Source: Pseudomonadota bacterium (lineage in GTDB: Bacteria > Pseudomonadota > Gammaproteobacteria > Enterobacterales > Enterobacteriaceae). Taken from it: a stretch of DNA of 5,258 nt. The stretch lies in NCBI GenBank assembly GCA_023454395.1, contig JAEYFY010000275.1, positions 1 to 5,258 of the forward strand, written 5' to 3'. Below the pieces are notes generated by a model. It saw only the letters and a program-made list of their open reading frames with translations. It had not been told where the DNA came from and did no database searches. Below are positions 1 to 5,258 of this stretch, one piece after another. Within the stretch, counting starts at the first letter, position 1. Every line of letters starts with the position of its first letter. The translations under genes and the position numbers were made by a program.

Positions 1-54
1 TTCGCGTCTTTTATTTTTGATCCTTAATTAATGTTATTAAATTTTAATATAACT

Positions 55-59
55 GAAGG
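55..59 (+). promoter_or_regulatory. Ribosome binding site of pta
   Basis: GAAGG lies 6 bases before the ATG at 66. It decides the start, because Met13 (ATG at 102) also precedes the signal-peptide core but has only an A/C-rich stretch in front of it. An in-frame TGA at 54-56 rules out any start further upstream. Confidence 0.8.
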
Positions 60-65
60 TACAGA

Positions 66-3000
66 ATGAACAAAGAAATAGCTTTAAGTCATCATCACAA
101 AATGAATAAAAAAAATAAAATAAATAATAATATATTTCAACTTTCCATTGTTGCATCAGCACTTCTTTTTTCTGGATATTCCGTAGCATATTCAGAAGCT
201 GGGCAATTAGGAGATACAAAAAGTTGGGAAAGCCAAGAATATCAAAAAGACTGGGGGCTTGCTGCGATGAATGCCTCTAGTGCTTATGCACTTGGTTTTC
301 ATGGGCAAGGTGCCAAAATCGGTGTAATGGACTCTGGTGCATTATTGTCACATCCAGAATTAAATGATGCGCGCTTCCATGCGGTGAAAGCCAAAGGTCA
401 ATATGGTTCAACAGGCATGCGTTACCCTCAAGAAATGGGGGGACATTATGAGAAAGGCCAAGCCTTTGATGTTGATGGTGGCTGGATCAAAGGTGTGAAT
501 GATACACATGGAACACACGTTACAGGAACCGTAGGTGCAAGTCGTGACGGTAATGGTATGCATGGGGTTGCATGGGGAGCTGATGTTTATTTAGGAAATA
601 CTGGCGCAACAGATAGCAATAACTATGGTCCTTATCAAGATTACACTTATTTCTATACTGGCTGGAAAGCGATGGTGGATGCTGGCGCTCAAGTGATTAA
701 TAACAGTTGGGGAACAAACCCTCGTATTATTAACACAGTTCCAACTACAGGGCCTGATGGCGGTAATACAACCGTACATATGCCTGTAGATACCACGGCA
801 CAAACCGAATACGAATATTTCTATTTTAAAAAAGTCTATGGTGATAAACCTTCCTTTGTTGATGCCGCTTATGACGCTGTAAAAGGCACTAATGTTGTTC
901 AAGTCTTTACAACAGGTAACCGTGACTTTGCTCAACCTTATTATCGTCCTCTTTATCCTTATTTTAATCCTGAAGCTGAACAACATTGGATTGCTGTTGC
1001 GGGTCTTAAACAGAATGCGGATAAGTCGGGTTATGAATTAGAAAAAATCTTTAATGAAGCAGGAAATGCGAAATGGTGGACGGTTGTTGCACCGGGTCGT
1101 TACATTTATTCGTCAGTTGTTGATGAAGAGGGAAATGCAGGTTGGGATACCTTTAGCGGGACATCAATGGCTGCACCTCATGTTACTGGTGCGATGGGCG
1201 TATTGATGTCACGTTATGGATCTATGAATGCTATCCAAGTCCGTGATGTGATGTTCACAACGGCTAATCACCGTAATCCAGATGGCTCTTTATATGATAG
1301 CTGGACTGCGGCTGAAGGTACGCCAGATGTCCGTTATGGTTGGGGTACTCCTGATTTAGATAAAGGGATGTATGGTCCTGGTCAATTCTTAGGGAAGTTT
1401 GAATATAACCTAAGCATGACACCTCTTGATGTTTGGACAAACGACATTTCACAAACCGCGCTAGATTTACGTAAACAAGAAGATCTCGCATGGTTGCAGG
1501 AATATACAGATAAAGGCATTGCTGCTGGTGGTGATTATGTTTTAGGAACTGATTTTGTTATCAACGATGGTAACCCAGATCCAACCTCACACATTGTCAG
1601 CAAAGAAGACGCTGAAAAGTGGCGTAAAGAGTATTACCAAAAACGGGCTGATGCTATTCAAGCGAAAATTAACGCTGGGTTATATGATGGCGCTTTAGTT
1701 AAGAAAGGCGAAGGTACATTAGTGATGACTGGCGATAATACTTATCGTGGCGGTACAACAGTCGAACAAGGTACGTTATATGGCTTTACAGAATCGTTTG
1801 GCACAGAAGCGGTCAATGTGAATGGCGGTAAATTAAGTGTTATCGATCGTTATAACGATACTTTCACACAACAAGGTCAACTAGCATCAAATGAGAGTCA
1901 TAAAGCCAATATTAATATCAACGATAAAGGGGCTTATTTAGTCACTGTAGGGCATGATGTTAATGTTGGTGATATGACCTTAAATAAAGGCGCAAGTTTA
2001 GATATTGGTGCTGATAGTGAAGGTCAATTAAAAGATATCTACCTTAATAACACGGTCGCAACAGGTACAGTTAATGCAGACAATTTAGTTGATAATCGTG
2101 TTAAAACTAAAATGTTAGCGAATAACGATATTGCTTCAAATAATGATTATGCATTATTTGATAAAAATGTCTCTGTAAAAGACAACACCATTACAGGTAC
2201 ATTAAGTAAGAAAGAAAATACCTCACTGGCAACTTTTGCAAATAATGAAAATGGTCGCTCTATTGCTAATGCGTTAGACAATACAGGCAGTGGTGATTTA
2301 TTTAATACAGTACTTCCTATGAATGAAAGAGATCTGAATAAGACCTACGGATCATTAGGCAGTGATATGTATTTAAATGCCAACAGTGCGAGTGTCGTCA
2401 ATGTGTTAGGGTTAACGCGTACAGTGAAAGATCAAGCTATGGGTATTGGTCAAGGTCGCTATGCTAACTTGGATAACAGTAACGCACGTATTTGGATGAC
2501 AGGCATTGGTCAATGGGGCAATGCTGATTATGGTCACAGCAATATGGATGTTGATTTCTATGTTGGTTTATTAGGCGCAGAAATTGATGTGACCGAAAAT
2601 ACCAAAGCCGGTCTCTTCTTTGGTGCGGGTTCAACCAAATATAAAGGTAATGAACACGGTAAAATAGACAGCAACGATATTCATATTGGTGCTTACGGTG
2701 TGTCTAATCTGTATGACGTGGCTTCGTTAAACTATGGTTTCACACATACTAACCAAGATAGAGATGCCAAAAGAACACTTTGGGTAGGACAAAATGCAGG
2801 TTATAACTCTACAAGTTATGATGCAAAAATTACTCAAATTTTCTTAGAAGGTGCTTATACTCAATTTAATACTAATCAGTACGCTATTGAGCCATATGCA
2901 GGATTTAGCTGGTTGCGTGTATCAACTGACGATATCAATGAAAATGTCGGTAATATGAAATTTACCACTAAGACAGACTCACAAGATATTCAAGTGGGTA

Positions 3001-3296
3001 CTATCGGTTTACGTGGAGGTTATCCATTTATGGCAGGCAATATAAATATGGCATTAAAAGGCGATATTTCTGCAAGCCATCTGTTTGGTGATAATCGTCC
3101 TGAATCACATCTCTTCTTATCAAATTCCGGTGATGCAACATTACGCGGTGGTAAGCTGGATAATTTATTTGGTGTTGGCTTAGGTGTTGATGCGCAATTA
3201 AGTAAATCAACCACGTTCGGATTGTCTTACCAAGGTCAATATAATAGTGATGTAAGCTCCAGTGGTATCAATGCAACACTAAAAATTAATTTCTAA
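66..3296 (+). CDS. pta: Pta-like subtilisin (S8) serine protease autotransporter, Proteus toxic agglutinin
   Basis: This is a complete type V (classical autotransporter) secreted protease of 1,076 residues. The N-terminus is a basic n-region and a hydrophobic core at about residues 24-41, with likely cleavage after Ser-Val-Ala41. The S8 domain spans about 80-435. Its triad is Asp89 (VMDSG), His148 (DTHGTHV) and Ser367 (SGTSMAAPHVTG), and the probable oxyanion Asn is Asn285 (TTGNRD). A passenger-associated transport repeat lies at about 545-572 (VKKGEGTLVMTGDNTYRGG). A probable pore-spanning helix lies near 775-800, and the beta-barrel runs from about 800 to the C-terminal Phe (KINF). No cysteine is present, as is usual for autotransporters. 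Family knowledge: Pta of P. mirabilis is about this length and was described as a surface protease that promotes cell aggregation and is toxic to bladder and kidney cells; the Serratia serine protease SSP is built alike. The frame is intact and the triad complete, so it should be active. A strong terminator follows, suggesting a single-gene transcript. The protease autotransporter call is near certain; the name pta is from recognition. Confidence 0.93.
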   Translation: MNKEIALSHHHKMNKKNKINNNIFQLSIVASALLFSGYSVAYSEAGQLGDTKSWESQEYQKDWGLAAMNASSAYALGFHGQGAKIGVMDSGALLSHPELNDARFHAVKAKGQYGSTGMRYPQEMGGHYEKGQAFDVDGGWIKGVNDTHGTHVTGTVGASRDGNGMHGVAWGADVYLGNTGATDSNNYGPYQDYTYFYTGWKAMVDAGAQVINNSWGTNPRIINTVPTTGPDGGNTTVHMPVDTTAQTEYEYFYFKKVYGDKPSFVDAAYDAVKGTNVVQVFTTGNRDFAQPYYRPLYPYFNPEAEQHWIAVAGLKQNADKSGYELEKIFNEAGNAKWWTVVAPGRYIYSSVVDEEGNAGWDTFSGTSMAAPHVTGAMGVLMSRYGSMNAIQVRDVMFTTANHRNPDGSLYDSWTAAEGTPDVRYGWGTPDLDKGMYGPGQFLGKFEYNLSMTPLDVWTNDISQTALDLRKQEDLAWLQEYTDKGIAAGGDYVLGTDFVINDGNPDPTSHIVSKEDAEKWRKEYYQKRADAIQAKINAGLYDGALVKKGEGTLVMTGDNTYRGGTTVEQGTLYGFTESFGTEAVNVNGGKLSVIDRYNDTFTQQGQLASNESHKANININDKGAYLVTVGHDVNVGDMTLNKGASLDIGADSEGQLKDIYLNNTVATGTVNADNLVDNRVKTKMLANNDIASNNDYALFDKNVSVKDNTITGTLSKKENTSLATFANNENGRSIANALDNTGSGDLFNTVLPMNERDLNKTYGSLGSDMYLNANSASVVNVLGLTRTVKDQAMGIGQGRYANLDNSNARIWMTGIGQWGNADYGHSNMDVDFYVGLLGAEIDVTENTKAGLFFGAGSTKYKGNEHGKIDSNDIHIGAYGVSNLYDVASLNYGFTHTNQDRDAKRTLWVGQNAGYNSTSYDAKITQIFLEGAYTQFNTNQYAIEPYAGFSWLRVSTDDINENVGNMKFTTKTDSQDIQVGTIGLRGGYPFMAGNINMALKGDISASHLFGDNRPESHLFLSNSGDATLRGGKLDNLFGVGLGVDAQLSKSTTFGLSYQGQYNSDVSSSGINATLKINF

Positions 3297-3314
3297 ATTT
3301 ATTTTTTAATATTT

Positions 3315-3344
3315 AAAGCCCTTAGTTATAAGGGCTTTTTTTTT
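3315..3344 (+). terminator. Rho-independent terminator of pta
   Basis: A 10-bp perfect stem (AAAGCCCTTA at 3315-3324, TAAGGGCTTT at 3329-3338) closes a GTTA loop. Its 3' arm runs into nine consecutive T (3336-3344). It begins 19 bases after the pta stop codon, a textbook intrinsic terminator. It should largely uncouple the next gene from pta transcription. Confidence 0.93.
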
Positions 3345-3397
3345 GTATTAAAATTAATATTGTTGTTTTATTTTTAAGTGATAAAAAAGGAGATGTT

Positions 3398-4516
3398 ATG
3401 ATTACTATTAATAATACTACTTTAAAAGATATAAAATATATTATTCATCATAAAGGAGAAAAGGGAAATGGTGATCGTGGCATAAAAAAATTAATTGATA
3501 AAATTGATAATGTAAATAGAAGTTTTATTCTTTCATATAAGAAAAGTGGTTTTTTTCAAAGGATTTTTGATTTTATAAAGGAAATAATAAATATTAAAAC
3601 AAGTTGTAATTCGATTTTAAAAAATAGTGAATATGAAAAAGTAAATAACTTCTACTTTTTAAACTCATTAAAAAATAAGAAAGTTATAAATTCTAATAGA
3701 ATTACAATAGATTATTATAATCTTAATAATAAAATTTCCTCGTTTTTACAAAGAAGGATGAAAAGTGATATAGATAAAAATGAATTCATTAATAAATATT
3801 TGAAAAATAATATAAAAACAAGAGGTGACTTCTTGTTGTTGTATTCAATTTTAAATAAATTGATGTGTTCGATAGAAAATAAAAAGAATGAAGATATATT
3901 AAAGAAAACTGATAATGAGGAAAAGTTTAAATTTATATCAAGAAATGATCTTTTTTATAAGGAGAGTATTTTTAAATTACTGGATCTTATTTACGATGAT
4001 GGGAAAAGTGAAGAGAATAAAATTAGAACAATAAATAATATCAGTGATCTGAAAAAAATTAACAAAGTAAATAAAGAAGAATCTATTATCAATCTAATTA
4101 AGTTTATTCATGTTTTAAAAGAAAAGGAAATGAGAAATGAAGTGTTTCTATTAAAACTAGAAAATACCTTGGAAAAGATTAAAGTGAATCTTAATAGTTT
4201 TGGAAATAATGAAAAGATAAAGATAATTGGTGATAATTTGAAAGTATTATTACCATCCTATATGAAAGAAGCCATGATGAACGATAAAAAATCAATTGAT
4301 TTTGATTTTGAGGTGTATGAAATTTTTGATAATAGTAATGATATATATAAAGAAAAAATAAAATTAATTTTTGAAGAATACAAAGGGGAGAATAGAAACA
4401 AAGCATCATACATTAAAAATACTATTAATGAGCTAAAACTTAATGAAACTAATATTAATAGTTATCTACGGTTTAATCAAAATACATTAAATGACTTATC
4501 ATTTTATTTTGAATAA
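3398..4516 (+). CDS. Hypothetical protein, very AT-rich, predicted soluble and mostly helical
   Basis: I do not recognise this 372-residue protein. It is credible as a gene. It has a long uninterrupted frame in DNA full of stop codons, and a strong AAGGAG (3387-3392) 5 bases before the ATG. It also ends neatly 41 bases before a convergent gene. An ATG at 3393 is out of frame. GC is about 21% (222 of 1,080 bases counted over 3421-4500), against roughly 40-50% in the parts of pta I counted. The product is rich in Lys, Asn, Ile and Glu, has no Trp, one Pro (286) and two Cys (70, 157). No signal peptide, membrane segment or known catalytic motif is visible, so it is probably cytoplasmic or exported by a leaderless route. 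Amphipathic helical stretches are likely, for example around 50-66 and 228-265. The pta terminator lies upstream and I see no convincing promoter of its own in 3345-3397. Composition suggests horizontal acquisition and probable H-NS silencing (inference). Alternatives include a secreted effector or a phage- or island-borne accessory protein; none is demonstrated. Confidence 0.85.
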   Translation: MITINNTTLKDIKYIIHHKGEKGNGDRGIKKLIDKIDNVNRSFILSYKKSGFFQRIFDFIKEIINIKTSCNSILKNSEYEKVNNFYFLNSLKNKKVINSNRITIDYYNLNNKISSFLQRRMKSDIDKNEFINKYLKNNIKTRGDFLLLYSILNKLMCSIENKKNEDILKKTDNEEKFKFISRNDLFYKESIFKLLDLIYDDGKSEENKIRTINNISDLKKINKVNKEESIINLIKFIHVLKEKEMRNEVFLLKLENTLEKIKVNLNSFGNNEKIKIIGDNLKVLLPSYMKEAMMNDKKSIDFDFEVYEIFDNSNDIYKEKIKLIFEEYKGENRNKASYIKNTINELKLNETNINSYLRFNQNTLNDLSFYFE

Positions 4517-4519
4517 AAT

Positions 4520-4550
4520 AATATCATATAGCTTATGGCTATATGATATT
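4520..4550. terminator. Probable bidirectional terminator between convergent genes
   Basis: A 13-bp perfect inverted repeat (AATATCATATAGC at 4520-4532, GCTATATGATATT at 4538-4550) closes a 5-base loop (TTATG). It fills most of the gap between the stop codons of the hypothetical gene and the exporter gene. On the + strand the arm ends in TTTT (4549-4552). On the - strand the hairpin is followed by A then TTTT. The stem is AT-rich and the T-tracts are short, so termination may be modest, but position and symmetry fit a shared terminator. Confidence 0.68.
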
Positions 4551-4557
4551 TTACAGC

Positions 4558-5172
4558 TTAACTCAACGCCACTTTAATTCCCAAACCAATCAGTACTACA
4601 CCTAGCACTTTATCAATACTTTTTTGGATTTTATTGAGCACTTTTCTTACTGGAGCACTTTGAATTAATAAAACAAGCAAAGGCCAATAAACGATAGCTA
4701 ATCCCCAAATAATAAAGGCATACCACAATTTTTCACCGATGCTTGAATCGACACTTAATACTTGAGTGAAAACGGCAAGAAAGAACAACGTGGCTTTAGG
4801 ATTGAGTAAATTACAGAGAAAACCTTGCATAAAGGCTTTCTTAAAACTGATTTGTGAATGTTGTGCAGCTTTTTCATCAATCGAATGATTAGATTTTGAC
4901 AGTAAGCTTTGAAAACCAATCCATAGCAAATAAACAGCACCCGCATATTTCAAAATAGAAAAGAGCCAAGGTGTTGTTGTGATAAGAACGGCAATACCTG
5001 CAACACAATATGACATATGCACAAGTAATGCAGCCACAATTCCCATTGCAGTCATCATTGCCGCAGAACGTTGATAACGTGCAGCATTTTTTACAACGAG
5101 AAAAAAGTCAGGACCTGGTGAGATCATACCAAGTAAAGCAATTGTAAAAACAACTAAAGAAGTTTCAAGCAT
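4558..5172 (-). CDS. LysE/RhtB family amino-acid exporter (RhtC-like)
   Basis: This is a complete 204-residue inner-membrane protein, the usual length for the RhtB/LysE family, whose members export amino acids such as threonine, homoserine, lysine or leucine in exchange for protons. Seen directly: the N-terminal family signature SPGPDFFLVVKNA (18-30), a conserved AGAVYLLWIG segment (77-86), NLLNPKATLFF (121-131), and about six hydrophobic segments near 4-24, 38-62, 68-90, 116-139, 150-172 and 186-203. SPGPDFF and the NPKA motif resemble E. coli RhtC (threonine efflux) more than RhtB, but paralogs are many and substrate cannot be read from sequence alone, so I give no symbol. The start at 5172 has AAGG (5180-5183) 7 bases upstream. 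The gene is convergent with the hypothetical gene and looks monocistronic within the window. Its composition is ordinary for the genome, in contrast to its neighbour. Confidence 0.93.
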   Translation of the reverse strand: MLETSLVVFTIALLGMISPGPDFFLVVKNAARYQRSAAMMTAMGIVAALLVHMSYCVAGIAVLITTTPWLFSILKYAGAVYLLWIGFQSLLSKSNHSIDEKAAQHSQISFKKAFMQGFLCNLLNPKATLFFLAVFTQVLSVDSSIGEKLWYAFIIWGLAIVYWPLLVLLIQSAPVRKVLNKIQKSIDKVLGVVLIGLGIKVALS

Positions 5173-5195
5173 AATAGCGCCTTGTATATAACAAT

Positions 5196-5224
5196 ATTAT
5201 AATGATTGAATCTTATATGATTAA
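5196..5224 (-). promoter_or_regulatory. Candidate sigma-70 promoter for the LysE-family gene
   Basis: On the minus strand a perfect TATAAT -10 (5196-5201) is preceded at 17-bp spacing by TTAATC (5219-5224), a weak -35 matching 3 of 6 consensus bases. Transcription would begin near 5189, giving a leader of about 16 bases that contains the RBS. In DNA this AT-rich a perfect -10 can arise by chance, so the call rests mainly on position. No operator is recognisable in the remaining bases to 5258. Confidence 0.42.
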
Positions 5225-5258
5225 GTTAACACTTCGAGTATAAAGCAATTATTTATTA

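Noticed and set aside
17..53. Possible pta promoter: TTGATC (17-22) with AT-rich -10-like words at 38-50
   Set aside because: No pairing has good spacing: TATTAA gives 12 bp, TAAATT gives 15 bp, TAATAT gives 22 bp. TAATAT also sits too close to the RBS. The real promoter may lie upstream of the window.
591..986. 131-codon open frame on the minus strand inside pta
   Set aside because: It lies antisense to the conserved S8 catalytic domain, has no family signature, and its composition is what a reverse-frame shadow of pta would give.
3020..3214. Two overlapping minus-strand open frames of about 60 codons opposite the pta barrel region
   Set aside because: Both lie fully antisense to conserved beta-barrel coding sequence and show no recognisable product.
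4191..4409. 72-codon minus-strand frame rich in Tyr, Phe and Leu
   Set aside because: It is the complement of the Lys/Asn-rich orphan gene; its apparent hydrophobicity is a by-product of AT-rich DNA.
3398..4516. Toxin or immunity protein partnered with Pta
   Set aside because: Adjacency is the only support. A strong terminator separates the genes, and autotransporter proteases of this type are not known to need an immunity partner.
5225..5230. GTTAAC palindrome and GATT repeats upstream of the exporter gene as an operator
   Set aside because: A 6-base palindrome and short repeats are expected by chance in AT-rich intergenic DNA, and I could match them to no regulator.

Overview
The window looks like chromosomal DNA from a gammaproteobacterium of the Proteus group (Morganellaceae), most likely Proteus mirabilis or a close relative. 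The main reason is the first gene. It encodes a 1,076-residue subtilisin-type autotransporter that I recognise as Pta, the Proteus toxic agglutinin. The moderate-to-low GC of the flanking genes and the terminator style also fit. The species call rests on recognising the protein, not on a database search.

Layout: (1) bases 1-65 are an AT-rich leader with a clear ribosome binding site. (2) Bases 66-3296 (+) are pta, complete, with signal peptide, S8 protease domain, passenger and C-terminal beta-barrel. (3) Bases 3315-3344 are a strong intrinsic terminator. (4) Bases 3398-4516 (+) encode an unrecognised 372-residue protein at about 21% GC, Lys/Asn/Ile-rich, with no Trp and a single Pro. (5) Bases 4520-4550 are a 13-bp perfect hairpin in the 41-bp gap between two convergent genes, probably a two-way terminator. 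(6) Bases 4558-5172 (-) are a complete LysE/RhtB-type amino-acid exporter, with its RBS and a plausible promoter in the last 90 bases.

The three genes look like three separate transcription units. Pta is a surface or secreted protease, and the exporter is an inner-membrane housekeeping-type efflux gene. The middle gene is the unexplained part. Its base composition is far from both neighbours, it is enclosed by terminator-like hairpins, and its product has no recognisable domain. It has the look of an acquired accessory gene beside a virulence factor. No RNA gene, insertion sequence, CRISPR array or attachment site was seen.
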